A program made the position numbers and the translations under genes. A stretch of DNA of 64,000 bases from Piper betle (Eukaryota; Streptophyta; Magnoliopsida; Piperales; Piperaceae). Location: assembly GCA_033002965.1 (NCBI GenBank), contig JAURVB010014889.1, forward strand, positions 310,001 to 374,000, in the 5' to 3' direction. Numbering within the stretch: position 1 is the stretch's first letter; each line of letters begins with the position of its first letter. Below, piece after piece: positions 12,761 through 26,641 of this stretch. The notes beneath the pieces were generated by a model, which made no database searches, had not been told where the DNA came from, and saw only the letters and a program-made list of their open reading frames with translations.

Positions 12761-12777
12761 GGGTTTCGAACTTATCC

Positions 12778-12826
12778 AAAACAAACAAACAAACAAATCA
12801 AACAATCAAACAATCAAACAAACGAA
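12778..12826. repeat. AAAC/AATC simple repeat
   Basis: Repeated AAAC and AATC tetranucleotides just upstream of the CFS1 leader. Confidence 0.7.
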
Positions 12827-14012
12827 TAATCGCGATTCCTTCTCAACGCTTTACAACCAAGCAAACTCTACTAATTATATGTTAATGAGAGAGATATAAT
12901 TGTGTTATTATTAATTAATGTACAAAATCATTTTCAACTACAATTATTTTCTTGGTGTTCATAAAATAAATTAATATGTAAATATTTATAGATGTTTGCA
13001 ATTGGTTTTTTTTTTACATAAAAATACTTAAGTGAGTCTTTGCAAGGATTTAGTATAATATAATAGATGAATTTGTACAAGGAATCTTTTTATATCACTA
13101 TGTCAAAGCCCTTTTAGGATTGGGAAAACATATATTTTTAAAATAATCTCGATAAGAGAGTCTTTATAAAATTAAAATAAAAATAATAAAAATGAATTAA
13201 GTATAAAAAAAGAGATTGTTTGTTATCACTGATAACTAATATGTCTATACCAACAGCATACAAATCTAATCATTCACTTAAATCATATGACTATTTTTTT
13301 TTGCTTGGACAAAGTTGCCATTATTATCTACCGTATTTATAATCTAAGGGCTCACGTTAAATATAGGTGTTAGTGATATTAATTTTTTCCATAAAAAATC
13401 TTTTAAAATGACTATATATACAGTCCTTGTAAAATTTAGACTTATATTTCGAAGAGTCGATAAAACTCTAAAATAATATTAAGAAGCAGCAACATAATCT
13501 TATATTTGAAAAAGTCAGCAAAATTATATAATAATATTAGGAAGATACAACAATGCTTAATGCACTGTAAACCTAACCAGCACAGATTATTCCAAAATTT
13601 TTAAATAAAAAAATCAAATTATTATATGAAGGGTTTAGATTAATGGATTTAGGGTTGTTATTTGTTAATCGGAAAAGTAGAGACTCAACATATTTTTCTT
13701 ACAAAAATTAAAAGCAGACTAGTTTAAACTTGTTGAAAACAATACCAAAACTGATTTTGAATTTCCTAAATAGTAATATATTTACATTGAATATCAGCGG
13801 TAACAGAGTTCAAAAATAAATAAATAAACGTTTATCATTTATATAGCCAAATTCTTCTCGTTATTCATATTTCAGAAATAAATAATATTTTTTCTCTATT
13901 TTTTTTCTATTTCAAAATTCTTAAGTATAACATAGCTCACGATAACACATGCAACAAGAATATTATGAGCTATTTTTTTTCTTTTTTTCTTTTTTTGTGT
14001 GTGGTTAATATC

Positions 14013-14731
14013 ATAGTTGCAAAACTCCGAATCATACGTTGATCTAGATTGGAAAATAGTCATTAAATCGGGCCAATTTATAAAAAATTAGACATGAATC
14101 GGTTTACTTGAATCGGTCAAAATTAACCTCATGTAATATATAATATTTTTACCATCCATAAACAATTAAAATTTTATCACTAATTTCATAACTTTATAAC
14201 ACAAAATGAAAGTTTAGTTAATAATCAATTTTTAACAACTAGATAAATCACAAATGCATCATAAAAAATATTATCACTAAAGCATCTCCATGCAAGTTAA
14301 ATCTTAAGTCTCTTATAATTTTCATTATTTTTTATGCATACCAAGTTTTGTGAATTTAATTTTTCATAAAAAATATAAAACCAACAAACTGCCCATATTT
14401 ATCATCATAAACATTTTAACACAATATAATGATATATCATCAACAAAATTTACTCTGAACATAAAGAATCCATAAAAGTGCTGCAAAAAAATAAATAAAC
14501 ACAAAGGAATAAAAACGGACTGTAATCAACCTGACTCGGGATTCTTGGTCTGATTCTTAATCCGAAATTAAAAACGGCATGACTTGGGAATCAATCAGAT
14601 TTGAACCGCCTGACTCGGGCGATTCCTAGTCCAATTTTGAGGAAAACCTTGCTATCTCATTTTTAATAAGGTTTTCCACCTAGCTTTGTTAACTCAGCCG
14701 ATTCGGCTCGAAATCAGTCGAGTTTTACAAA
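14013..14731. mobile_element. Small TIR element (hAT/MITE-like), degenerate
   Basis: The left end reads ATAGTTGCAAAACTCCGAAT. The reverse complement of the right end reads ATTTGTAAAACTCGACTG. The interior is AT-rich, with scattered CGAATC / GACTCGG motifs near both ends. The left end matches the end of the element at 50138-50822 (ATAGTTACAAAAATCGG), so both seem to be copies of one family. I could not define target site duplications. No transposase is present. Confidence 0.5.
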
Positions 14732-15947
14732 TCTAATTTAAATTTTAAATTATTCATATTATCTACTGTGTTGCAAACTCATTATAATTTACCTTAGCGA
14801 CTCAAAGTATTTTACAATTTCCCCTTTTCTTTCTTTCATATTTACCCATCTGATTAGACTATTTATTTAAACAGTAAATATGGTTTCTAGAATTAAGAGA
14901 TTTAATTCAACTACGAATAACACAGTATAAGGAATCTAAATCAACTAGTAAACTCTAATCAATTTGAAATTTGAATAATTTAAATAGGGTAATATTTAAA
15001 GTTGATTTAAGTATCAGCAATTAGAAAACATTTACACCAAATATTCTTACCAAGACAATTACTAACAAAGCCAATATTGTTTCACATTGCACAAGTCACT
15101 AATTTTAAACAAAGTTCCATTTATTACCATAAAAAAAGATATAAATGTATAAAATTTATTCTGTTATAATTTATAAAAAAGTTGTTTATGATATAAAATC
15201 TATTGACAACGAAATTTCTTCCTTGTATTTTGTATAGGATATATGTTTAAAGGGTACCCATCACTTGTAGGAAGTCTTAGTTGCTACTCCCTAAACATCT
15301 AAGATCAATGCTTTTATCATAAATTACCGTTCGCATACTTCATATATTTTTCTATTTATTTCGTGCCAATTAAACGATGACAAAGTGGCATATTCAACAT
15401 GAGCCACTCAATTTTAAAGACAAACTTAAATCTTATTTGTTTATTTCATACATATTTCCCATGGTAATGTTTATTTACTTTGAATAAAAGGACAACATTG
15501 TAAATTAAAAACACCAAATATGATTGGTGCGCTTTTATAATGTTAGTCTAATAAAATTAAAGATAAGATACATTTGATAAAAAAAGATGATTCGTATTTT
15601 GCTTAATTAAACCCACAGGCCCTGGCCCTCAGATTAGGTTTATCTGAGCATCTGCTGCTGAAAATAGGACTTGCATGCTCATACATACCTTAAAACTAGC
15701 AACAATCATACATATGAACATTCGACTGCTCATTTTCTTTCAACGCTATATAACATGACATGCCTCAACAATAAAAAATAAATTAACTCGGAACATTTCT
15801 TTCCGATACAGCTTTGTTAGCAAAGATTGTACCTTACCAATGCAACGAAGGCAACCAATAATCATACGTCAAGCAAAAACCCCAGGAGAATTACTTGCGA
15901 AACTGCTCCATCTCACAAAAGCATTAAACCAAAATGCTTGTGCGTCG

Positions 15948-18900
15948 TCAATTGGCAGACTTTCTTCGCTTCTTTTTTCTGTGAGGTCCACTCTTCTCTC
16001 TTTTGCTAACTTTTTCAGCCGGGGAATCCTTGAGAAGATGTTCATACTCCTCCAAACTTGCAAATGGAGATTCCCCAGAACGTCCTGCTAGGTTACGTTT
16101 ATTTTTCTTCTTTCCTTCCTGTTTTGAATAGACGACTTCATTGCCATCTTCAGGAAAAACGTTGTCATCATCGCTCCCCATGCTGACATCATCCAAACTC
16201 TTGTCCAGAGGCCCAGCCCCTGCATCACTTCCACTCCCAAGCAAGTCTTCATCATCATCATCGACAACTTTGTCAAGATTATCATAATCGTAATCATCCT
16301 CTATCTCATCATTACCCGTTGAACCCAACCCGCCTTCAATCTCATCAATATCACTTTCATCACTATCATCTATGCCAAATAGCTCTTCTGCAGCCTCATC
16401 ACCTGCCAATTTTTTTTCTTCTTCTTTGACTTTTTTGCTGAGTTCATCTTATTAACATAAAACGTGTGAAACACCAGGTCTTCCGGAGGAACATCCTCCA
16501 CATCTAAGGACAACAATTCTGCTCCAATCAAGTGACCAACCCCATCAATCTGCATAGAAATGGGATGAACAAAAGTCACATCAAAATATTTCCGGCAACT
16601 AAAATGCATAAAAAAGCATTTATAATAAACTCGGAAAGAATACCATTGTACAATGAGTATTAATGTACAATGCATTATAAAACCATACATATGCCTACAG
16701 TTAATCAGGCCGACAGCAGGTTACAGTGGATGCCGTAACTCAGAAAAAGCCACTGAAGAGAATCATACATTTGAAATATTATATTAAAGACAAACAAAAC
16801 TTGAAGAAAGGTAGGGGAAGTTTGCCCAAAGTTCAAAATCAGAAGACCACAAGGCCTTCACACGAAAAATGAATCAAAATTTCCTCTAATCGTCATTAGA
16901 AAATAATCTCACTTTCAACCATTTGATATCGGTCAAGATGTCCAAAATTTCTCTCAACCAACAATTCAGGAGTTTGACCGATGGAGGGACAATTGAAGAG
17001 GTCCTTAAGCTTTGCCGGCAGGTAAAATAATAAGAGCCAGCCTCTTTTGCATATACTCAGATGATCAAGTAGCTAATAACACAGAAGAATTAAGATAGGT
17101 GTTTCCATGTTTGGTAGGTGATGCGGCACCATGCAGGGAAATATGATGGCTTACACGACCCTGGCTACCACATTCTAGAAGGGATAATGTGAAGAAAGGA
17201 TTAGGCTAGAGGGAGAAGAACAAGAAGACATTTTTCAATGCTAGAGCCAACTTAGGTAGATACAGCTGGATGATGTATTTTGATTAAGCAAGAACGGTTT
17301 TCAAAATTTATTAGGTGCTGTATGCATCTAACCAAAACTAGTAGGTGCATTAACTTTTCTAGAGGATGATTAGGTCTTTTAATATATAACGAAGGGTGAA
17401 GGCATCTAGCTACATAAGTATGACAATAAATGATAGGATTATAGATACTTATATGAAAAATGAATGTTTATTTTGCCACAAGATATGCACCAACTCACAC
17501 AACAATTTATAGTATTTTTACCTAATACAATGTTGTGACTTCCAGCAGGAGGTAATTTGACAAATAAATGATAGGATTATAGATACTTTTATGAAAAAAT
17601 GAATGTTTATTTTGCACGCACATGATATGCACCAACTCACACGACTATTTATAATATTTTACCTAATACAATGTTGTGACTTTCAGCAGGAGGTGATTTG
17701 AACATCAGACCAGAAACCATGCAGCCTAAGCTATGAGAGAAGACTCTTATAAAGTAGTGCAAAGATAACCAACCTCAAAGGAAAAAAGGAAAAAGACAAC
17801 AATGTAGGGACGCCACATATAAATAGAATGGTTCAGAAAATTTTATAATAAACAACTTCCAAGTACAACCGTGAATCTTATTTCAAAATAGAAAATAAAA
17901 ATCTCTAAACTATGATTCATAACAATCTCTGAAAATTCCAAACATGGCCCATTTTAAACTAAATTCCTAATACAATTAGACTAGACACCTACTTAGCTAA
18001 GGACTGAATACAACAACACTATGTCCTCATAAGCATTTTATGACAAGTAAAAAACATGCGAGTAAGAGAATGAAGCCACTGGCAATTTGTACAAATAAAT
18101 CAAGATTAGACATTTGCTCACTAGACAAAAAATTAAAAAAAAAAAAGAAACATGAAAACAAATAGAAGGAACCTTTTTGCTGGTGCAATTTGAGAACCAC
18201 CATGCCATGTTCCCTCAGCTCTTCGATTTGGCTTTGGTTTTTTCTCCACGAACTTATCCAAGAATGCATTGAGAGAGAGGTCTTTAAGAGGGTCACCATT
18301 GTAGGTTATATTAGCCCCACAAAGTAGAGTACGTGCCATTGTTGACACTGAAGGATGAACATGTGATGCCAGTATGGTCAACTCCCACCAACTAGTACGG
18401 TCTGCATTGCTGTCAATTTATATTCAAATGGTAAAATATATACACTAAACAAAAATGACTTTATACTACACAACACAGAGCATATGATTAGTGCACATTA
18501 CTAAAACATCGCTAGGAGCATTTTTACCACAAATGCAAGCTTTTCTGAAGACAAATTTCATTCATTGCATGAAGATTCACATTAGCCCTCACCATGTTAA
18601 TAGCATAGCCAATAAACATTTCTAATTTCTAAATGAGAAATAGCAAATAAAAAAATTACAACAAGAAATGCGGAAGGTACCAATAAGAAGGCTCTCTATG
18701 TCGTGGATCGTAACCCCCAGGCAAGGATAAATCTGATTGGTGTGTTTGGGGCTGGCCTACTTCATTATCATATGCAGTGTTTGAGTTAACCAGTGCAACA
18801 TCACCTTTGATAAAGTCATCATCTTTAGAATTCTTCCCTTCCTCAAACCTTGATTTTTGCTCACTGCTCTTGGCACTTTCAGAAGCAATGCTTCCTGAAT

Positions 18901-21900
18901 ACATCTCCACATAATTTTCAACATTATCAATCCTACTAACCAAATTCTCTGGCTTAGATATAGTAGGATTTGGAACAACAGAATCTTCTATTATATCCTC
19001 AAAATGTTCAAATTCTTCGTCAATTGACTCCATTTGCAGCATCATACTCCTGAAAAATCAATTAGAGATTTAAAACTCATAATCCTCAGCAACAATAAGA
19101 CACAACTATTTAACATACAACCTCACCAGAGAGGTGGTTTAGCTTTTAAAACTTCAGACAATACAAAAAGGCATCCACAGGCATACTGAGGGGGCTGCTG
19201 AATTGCCACCTGCAATAGCCGCTTTGAAAAGGAAGAGAGCCTTCTCATGTTCAAATCATTTTTCATTGCCTTGAACAGAAGTCCTAGAAACATTTCTGGC
19301 TGAACGCCAAGAACAGTAAAAAATAAGCTATTCAGTAAATACATATAGTTGAAAAGTAGTCATAACAAAATAAATTATATCAAAGATAATGTAAATTTTA
19401 GATGGTCTAACCAATTGATCCAAAGCCTCTAGCTATTAGGAAAAGGAACCACTTAATATTTACCCCCCCCTCCACCCCAACATGCAAGCAAATTTTTAAG
19501 GCTTAGCACGTGGACAACCATAGGGCATAATCCATTGGACACAACGCAAATATCGCCAATGATATTCAAACCCCTACCCTTTGACTCTGATACTATATAA
19601 ATTTTAAATTGTTCAACCACTTGTTTCAAAAGTTCAAGTAGTTATGAAAGGGAACCACTTAATTTTTACTTTAATAGATAATATGAAGATAGTATTCAAC
19701 ATGAACAACTTATGAGAACTAATAAAGACTTCGATTCCATCTTAGGCAGACACAATGCTTCCATAACAGCCGGAGAGAATGGTGCAGCTGTAATCTCATG
19801 ACCTTTCACAAAAGACAACTAAGTCGGTAAGGAGCCAAGGACAAGCTACCTACCCATGTCTCCAAACCTGAATTATTTGCAAAAAAATAGATGGTGCAAA
19901 AATAATCACACAACAATAAACACACATAATTATATGTGCTCAGGCTTGAAAGCCTACGAGCACATTTACAATGCCAAAAATGGAGTACAGAAGATTATTT
20001 GAAATCTAAATATAACACCAAAAAAATATAGACATTAAAATGAGAAGACCCCTCAGAAATCAAAACCTCTAGGCATAGTCTGTCCGTTTATCTCCCCCTC
20101 TTTCCTCTTTATCTCTCGTGCTTCTCTCATTTTTTTTACACATCAAACTCAACATTAAGGCATTGTCTTCTCTCTCCAGAAAGAACCGCCCCCTGTATGT
20201 CACCTAACTCCAAAAGCTACCAACTGCTTCTCCATAGACACCAACCTTTTCTTCCCATTAGGGTTAATAATAGAAGATACGGAAATTACATTATCAAACG
20301 TGTCATATGAAAAAATCCAATTCGGCCTAGACTTCAAGGCATAGATCAAAATTTGGATTTGTTCAACGACGCAATGACGAGGATAGTAATATATAGTGTC
20401 AAATGCCAATAATGTGTCTGAAAAAATAAAATGTAATAAGCGACAAGTCTTCATCAATTATATGTCCACACATGTTTGGACTTGGTTTGATAAAGTTCAA
20501 ATTGATTTGTTTAATTTAATTGGTCGCTACTGTTGGGATTTTCCTTAGTAACTTTATTTTAAGGATTTGGTTTTAACAAGGTAATCACAGTTGGAAAGCT
20601 CTGGGTTTGATTAGGGCTTACATTTACATTAAGGGATATTAGATCAATAACCTATAAATATCTGATTTAGCTCAGGTTGGCTCAGTTAAGCATAGTCAGT
20701 ACCCCTCATTGGATCTTTCTGCGACACCTCAAATGTTTGGGTCAATTGGTTCAAAGTCTCACTTCTAATCTAATCATAGGTCCTTGCATCATTGCATGTG
20801 ACACCATCACTTGGTAATAAATGTCCGAAGAACAAGCAAACCAATCACTTGGTAATACATGTCTGAAGAACAAGCAAGTAATCAGGTCTTCATAAACTAA
20901 TGTTACCAAAAAGCATGAAAACTATGCAATGAAAGAAGACAATGAACCTTTGAAGAATTCAGAACAGGAGTAACCAGGAGCTTTGAGTAGAGTGCCCGGT
21001 AAAACCTGTCACTGGCAATCTGATTTTTTAATGAAATTTGATATAAAAGCATTAATGCCTGCACTCCAATGTTAAAATTCTTTGAATGCACCTGAAGAAA
21101 ATGAAAATAAATGTTTCAACTTACACATCAAAAGTCTGTCACTCTTCCAATCTAAGTATTTAACTCATTTGAGAGATTGACAGATATTGAAGCTGAACAC
21201 AAAATTTAGGCTTACTAATTTAAAGAGTATAGGAGTTTCAACTTCAATCAAATCATCGGTCTCATCAGTTCCAATATAAGGAAATGCTCTGTTGACCCCC
21301 TAGAAGACCAATATGGACACATCAGAACATAATAATTGAAGGAAATGCCTACACCTTCCTCAAGCTTCAGCCTTTAGGAGACATTAATAACAAAGATTCT
21401 ACCAGTCCATACGAGAGATGTTAGAAGGCTATTGCTAGTTATTCTTTCCTTAACAAGGAGGATCTCTAGCTGTCACTTCCATTGACTCTCTTTACTCCCA
21501 TCAAGTACATATCAACCTCACTTTATAGTTTCATGTAATAAATGTTACAAAATTTCCAGAAAATTGAAGGCAACCATGTGCTAGACCGCAATTTTGCCTA
21601 GAAATGAGAGATGTAGGATGACTCACTGTCAATAAAGCAGACAAAAGTCGTGAGTCCATTTCAACGCCAGCCTCTCCAGAAGCTACTTTCTTGTTATTTT
21701 TAATACCATTCTTCTTAACTTCTTTGCCTTTTTCATTTGATTTATTACCATGAGCTGGTTCTGTCATCAAAACCTGGAATAAGGATGGTGAAATGACATT
21801 AAATCCCAAAATGAAAAGGTCAAGGCTACTTTTAAGCAAAAATAATACAGTGTTATACATTCAAATGCCAGTAGACAGGTCCAACCTTCAACACAAACTT

Positions 21901-23860
21901 TCCAAGTGGCAACAAGCAACTAAATGTATGATGCCCATTTATAAAGGATAACAAGATGTTTCAGATGAAATAGTCCAGCATCCAACCATGTGAGGATAAG
22001 AGGAAAAGAAGATAGTGAAAAATGAAGAAGAAAGTGGCATCATAGACCAAAGGAATCTTATAGGGAAATAGTAAGCAACAAAAAAATTTGTGTGCATCCT
22101 TAATTTCAATACAGAAAAATACAAAGCCTGTAAAAGTGAGATCTCATTAAGACAAATAAAGAATATATAAAAATTACCTTAAAAAGGGCAAAATAAACAT
22201 CCACCAGACGTTTTGCTATTTTTGGCCCGTCTCCCTTCTTATTGAGAAAAATTTGGCTCAAAAAGTTGATCTGCACCAATGCAAACCACCAATAAATTAA
22301 TTATACCAACAGTTGGTGCAGAAGTCATGAAAAGAGATGGGAAGATAAACTAAGCAATGGAATCCAACAAGACAGCCCTCATACATGTATTATATAATGA
22401 TCAGTATTTATAGGTGCAATGAGTGTCGTTCTTTGTGGGAATTACGAAATTTAAAAGGCAACAGCAATGTAGGGATACCCACAACAGATAAATGGATGTA
22501 ATAAAATATTAAACACGCTGCATAAATAAAGCTAGAGCTATCATGATCGCTAGAATAATTGAGAATGAGAAATTAATTTACATGCTGAGGGAAAACATAC
22601 AGCATGGTATTTGGCACGCATATCCAGATGCGGTCGAAAGAGAAAAGAATCAACCTCTTCAATAACAACAGCCTGCCAAATACAAGTTCTGCGCTAAATG
22701 TTACAATGTAAAACAATTGTTTACAAGCAAATAACATACATTATGAGCAAAAGAGAATACTGTGCACCTGTGCAAGTTGACACATGCAAATTTACAATTA
22801 AATAAGTAAAAACCAACGAAATAATCTTAAAAGGGAATATATCAAGCACAAAAGTCCTTTTAGTGAAAGATTTTGAACCCTTTGTCATCAGGAGTATTGC
22901 ATGTGCGCTTTTATATGAACAATACTTGGGTAGAACAAAAACCAATCGTGTCCTAGGTACAAGAACTGACTATACCTTCATGTTTGGATGAGCAGATAAA
23001 AGGCATTGAAGATAGTACCCTGCTCCTGATGCTGCTTTGCGTGCAGGATCTCCAAGCTACAAGCCACAAGAATGCACATTTCGCATATCAATGAGCTTTG
23101 GCCCTTCAGATGAAGGAAAAAATTGTAAATCGCCCACAATAAAAGGGTAGACAATTTACCTTGTTGACCAACATGGAAAGCAGCCTCCGTTCTTGCTCTG
23201 ATTTGCTCCTCAAAAGGGCATAAATTGTCTGCCAAATTATTATTAAGTCAGCAAAATGCAACAGAGACCAGAATTACTAAAAGCAAACTTTGCAAAGATC
23301 CAAAGATCCAATCGCCGATATTTCACAAGTAATACAACAGCCATCATGCAATAGGTCATAAAGAGCAGTAATTGCTGTGAGAAAGGCACTCATTGCCCTT
23401 GTTTAGGGGGTAGCTCATCGAGTGAGTCAAGAGGAATTTTGCTTGGCTCTCAAGCCCGCTAATCTTGCATTAATTAGTACTCCCCTTTCAAATAATTTAC
23501 ACTTAAATTTTACTTCGAGAATTAAGATATCTCAGTTAATTATAATATAGTGCATGACATGGACGAGTTATAGATTAAAATTTTACATTCTTATATAAAA
23601 TTGTTTAAAATCCCTTCCATTATTTCAGTTACAATAACTTTCGAAGGAAATATAATATAAATTCGTAAAGCCCAATGCAAAATATTGAGCTTTGAGTAAA
23701 GGCAAGTCCAACAGATACAAGCCCAACTCAATTCATGTGATTTTTCATCGAACTTCACATTGAGCTTTTATCTAGTCAAATGTTGAGCCAAACTGATCTT
23801 TATTGAATTATGAACAGCCCTACTTATATTAGACTTTAAAAAGAAGAGGATATGTGTATA

Positions 23861-23898
<38 letters not shown>

Positions 23899-26431
23899 AA
23901 GATATTTGCTGAAAAATAAAAATGGGAACTATGCTTTGTCTTTAAGTAAAGGAACAAAAAGAACAGCCCTAAATAAAGGAATGAAGACAAAAAGAAACCA
24001 AAAATCTTTTACCTTTAATGCTTTGTCTTTAAGAACAGGCAGCATGTCCCTAGATGCCTCTTCAAGAGCACCCACAAAGCGCTCATACCTGCAGTGTGTG
24101 GTTTTAACATATTAATTAAAGTTAGCAAAGCTCATAATTTGTCATAGCAAAAATATTTAAACTCGCAACCCTCATTGAGAAGTCAGAAACTTTCTACTAG
24201 AAATAGAAGAATAGAATAAAGCAAACAATGGGGTTTTGTCCGTGCATGGTAGATTCATCAATCACCAGTTTGAGCAGGCAAACAGACAGAGAAATATTAA
24301 CAAACACTGCCATACAGTTTACTTGCAAAACCCACATTTAAAAAATATGCACTAGAATAACCATCATGAAGTTAATAATATATAACAGAGAAAAGGACTC
24401 AAAATATATATGGTCGACATCTGAAGTTTCATCCACAGATCAACATCATATACCAAGACACCCTTCAGCCATAATGAAATTCATGATATGTACCACATCA
24501 TGCACTGGAACTTTTCAAATTCAATGTTTGAAATCACTTAATATAAATGTCTGAGCTTCTGTCACATAGTAGTCGGGAAAATCCTAAATTTATTCAATCG
24601 ACAGATCTATAACAGCATCTTTTAAACAAGCTCTACTGGTCAGACTTAAAAGTAATTAGCTCAAGAAAACAAGGTGAAGGACAATCACCTAAGCTTTAAA
24701 ATTTCCTCCCAATACCAAAGGAGTAGAAGAGAGTAACCGTCTTTTGTTTCTGGCAGATGATTAATTGGCCTCTGGACTAGTGTCTTCAGTTTACGATCTG
24801 GTAGTAACCTGATAACAACAACCATTTGTAGTTCCCAGAAATATATCAAAGGATTAAAAACTTAAAATCCTGCAATAACATTTTTTCTGGAATAGGTATA
24901 TCATACAAGAAACTCGGCCAATGCTTTTGTATTGCCGCTCCCAAGCCCAGATAAAGGAGGAGGGTTTGGCACCAGGATTGCCATTTTTAATTGCATGGAT
25001 TCCTAGTTTGGGGTCCATGCCCTGACACCCTTTGGGTACCAAGTGGAAAAAGAAGAAGAATGTGGTATATCATATGAGAATCAATATAACTAGGAAAATA
25101 CTACCAACATCAGCATACCAGCTCCCGATGCTTATTAATGGAAGAAATGTAATCTCCAACATAGTTACTTCATGCAAGACCAAAAAAACAAAAAGAAACA
25201 TCCACAAAATTCTAAAAATCAGCTGCACCAGAATAATTGATCCCAGTTCTTTATCAAGACACCAAACAGCGTCAATACTCAAAAACGCATCATACCTTAA
25301 CATAAATAGATCTCTCAGCGCTTCAAACCCAGTCAAGGCATGCCGCTTTCCCACCTTGGATGTCACCATTCCTATATAAAAAACAGACAAATTCAGTAAT
25401 ATGAACTATATTTCTCAACTCAGAATACCTAGTATCCATTCGCTAAATAACTGTTGCAAAGCAGAAAAAAACCTAGAATAATGAACGCTATGAAGGTCTG
25501 TCATTGACAAAGTATGTCTGTCATGTACTACACGTTTGGTGTATGCATTTTCCATTTTCATGATCACAAAGAGCTGCCATACGTTTCAACAAATTCAAAA
25601 CCGTCTTGCACCCCACAATTACTAAGCAGTAAATCAACAAAATTTACGAAATGACAAGGCTTTGTCTTTGTGTATTCAAGAAAGACTTATGCTGTGGAAG
25701 AAAATTGAAGGGGGGGGGGGGAACGAACCGAGAAGAGCGTCAAGGGACCTCAAATTGGCAATCGGATTATCCTCAGCCAAGCAAGTGAAAGCAGCCACTC
25801 TATCTGCCGCCGTTCCCGACCTCTGAGCAGCCGCCACCATCTTCATATCCCCGGTCTTCGCCCTGGAACCCTCATAGTCCTGAGAGAACTGCTCCAGCAA
25901 CCTCTGGGCAAGATCCCTCTTTTCCATCGCCAATTGCTTCACAACCTCCAAATCACTCGCCCCCACACTCTTCCCACCGTCGTCCAACACTCTGCCTTCC
26001 AAATCCGCCAAGTCGGAGTACCACTGGCCGGAAAAATCGTTCGCTCGCATCAATGGCAGCCTGGGGAGATGCTTGTACTTGGGTTGGAAGCTCTTGTCCG
26101 CGCCCCCCTCAAAAACGCCAAAACCACTACCCTTTCCCTTCTTTTGCTGTTGTTGTTGTTGTTGTTGTTGCTGTTGCTGCTGCTGCTGCCTCCGCGGCCC
26201 CGGCGGCTTCTTGTTGTTCTTGCCGGCGCTATCGCGGCGGCCATGGAGTTGCGGCGGTGGGGATTGGGGATTGAGGGGGCCTTTCTTGCGGAAGTCAGAG
26301 TCGTTGAAGCCGGAGTCCGGGGAGAGGGCGGAGGAGAGGCCGATGGAAGAGACGAAGGAGGCGACGTCCGATTTGAGGGCGTCGATGTCGTCGTCGGGGC
26401 TTGGAGGCTTCTTGGACTTGGAAATCGCCAT
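15948..26431 (-). CDS. SWA2: NOC1/MAK21 (CBF domain) ribosome-biogenesis protein, SLOW WALKER2-like
   Basis: Fifteen exons on the minus strand: 26431-25729, 25371-25296, 24808-24689, 24088-24013, 23228-23160, 23056-22976, 22672-22601, 22270-22178, 21773-21627, 21299-21216, 21091-20948, 19299-19127, 19049-18681, 18409-18173 and 16549-15948. The protein would have about 1015 residues, matching CEBPZ/Noc1 proteins (1043 in Arabidopsis SWA2, At1g72440, from memory). Noc1 acts in the nucleolus in 60S pre-ribosome assembly and export. The conserved CBF/MAK21 region spans about residues 500-800 and includes YDPRHREPSYCNADR and WWELTILASHVHPSV. A run of 15 glutamines lies near residues 81-95; the C-terminus is acidic and ends in a basic KKKRRKSAN signal. 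Two frame breaks occur in A-runs (T on +). One is at 18174-18178, where one extra A would restore PAKK before the last intron. The other is at 16410-16417, where eight A's should be nine (KKKKK then LAGDEAAEELFG). The gene is essential and usually single copy, so I infer sequence error. Introns carry a TRIM, a (TA)n run and tandem duplications. Confidence 0.93.
17421..17700. repeat. 138-bp tandem duplication in the last SWA2 intron
   Basis: Two diverged copies start at about 17421 and 17559. Both contain AATAAATGATAGGATTATAG and, further on, CCTAATACAATGTTGTGACT followed by a CAGCAGGAGGT motif. They lie in the 1.6 kb intron before the final exon. Confidence 0.8.
19407..19669 (-). mobile_element. 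TRIM-like miniature LTR retrotransposon in SWA2 intron
   Basis: About 263 bp. Read on the minus strand, two short terminal repeats (19669-19611 and 19463-19407) both begin GTAAA, A or T, ATTAAGTGGTTCC. Just inside the first repeat is TAGTATCAGAGTC (about 19583-19595), close to TGGTATCAGAGC, the usual plant primer binding site for initiator tRNA-Met. Just before the second repeat is a purine tract rich in G (19462-19479), a polypurine tract. There is no coding capacity. This is the structure of terminal-repeat retrotransposons in miniature. Confidence 0.65.
20806..20882. repeat. 38-bp tandem duplication in SWA2 intron
   Basis: ATCACTTGGTAATA followed by a GAAGAACAAGCAA motif occurs twice, at 20806 and 20844, with few differences. 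Confidence 0.8.
23390..23830. mobile_element. Possible DNA-transposon remnant in SWA2 intron
   Basis: A GC-uneven block within an AT-rich intron. Its right edge, read on the minus strand, begins TAGGGCTGTTCATAATTC, a form common at ends of plant hAT-type MITEs, and the interior carries repeated GAGCTTT / CAAGCCC motifs. A matching left terminus was not clear, so the limits are approximate. Confidence 0.35.
23852..23895. repeat. (TA)n microsatellite
   Basis: TA dinucleotide run with one or two TG interruptions inside a SWA2 intron. Confidence 0.85.
26146..26190 (-). repeat. CAA/CAG repeat coding polyglutamine in SWA2
   Basis: Fifteen consecutive glutamine codons, mixed CAA and CAG, in exon 1. 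A tract of this kind can vary in length between individuals. Confidence 0.9.
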
Positions 26432-26443
26432 TCTTCTCCGCTC

Positions 26444-26566
26444 TGGCCTCGGCGGCGGCGGCGGCGGCGGAGGCGGAGGCGGCGGAGGCGGAGGCGGAGG
26501 CGGAGGCGGCGGCGGCGGCGGCGGATGCGGAGGCGGCGGCGGCGGGGGCGGGGGCGGTGGCGAACT
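26444..26566 (-). repeat. GGC/GGA trinucleotide tract at SWA2 5' end
   Basis: About 120 bases of GGC, GGA and GGG triplets on the + strand, immediately before the chosen start codon. On the gene's strand it reads as proline codons in frame with the gene. An in-frame ATG at 26641 would add 70 residues containing this polyproline run. I chose the ATG at 26431 because MAISKSKKPP is a more plausible N-terminus, but the longer form cannot be excluded. Confidence 0.8.
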
Positions 26567-26641
26567 TCTGCGGAGACGATGGCCCTCTCGGGCAGGCTTT
26601 TGGTTGACGAGAGAGGGAGGTTTATGAGGCCTCCAACTCAT

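Larger units (their letters stand above)
12761..15947. other. AT-rich intergenic region
   Basis: No gene is seen. It contains an (AAAC)n-like run at about 12778-12826 and a TIR-bearing transposon remnant at about 14013-14731. The rest is unstructured AT-rich sequence reaching the SWA2 3' end. Confidence 0.55.
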
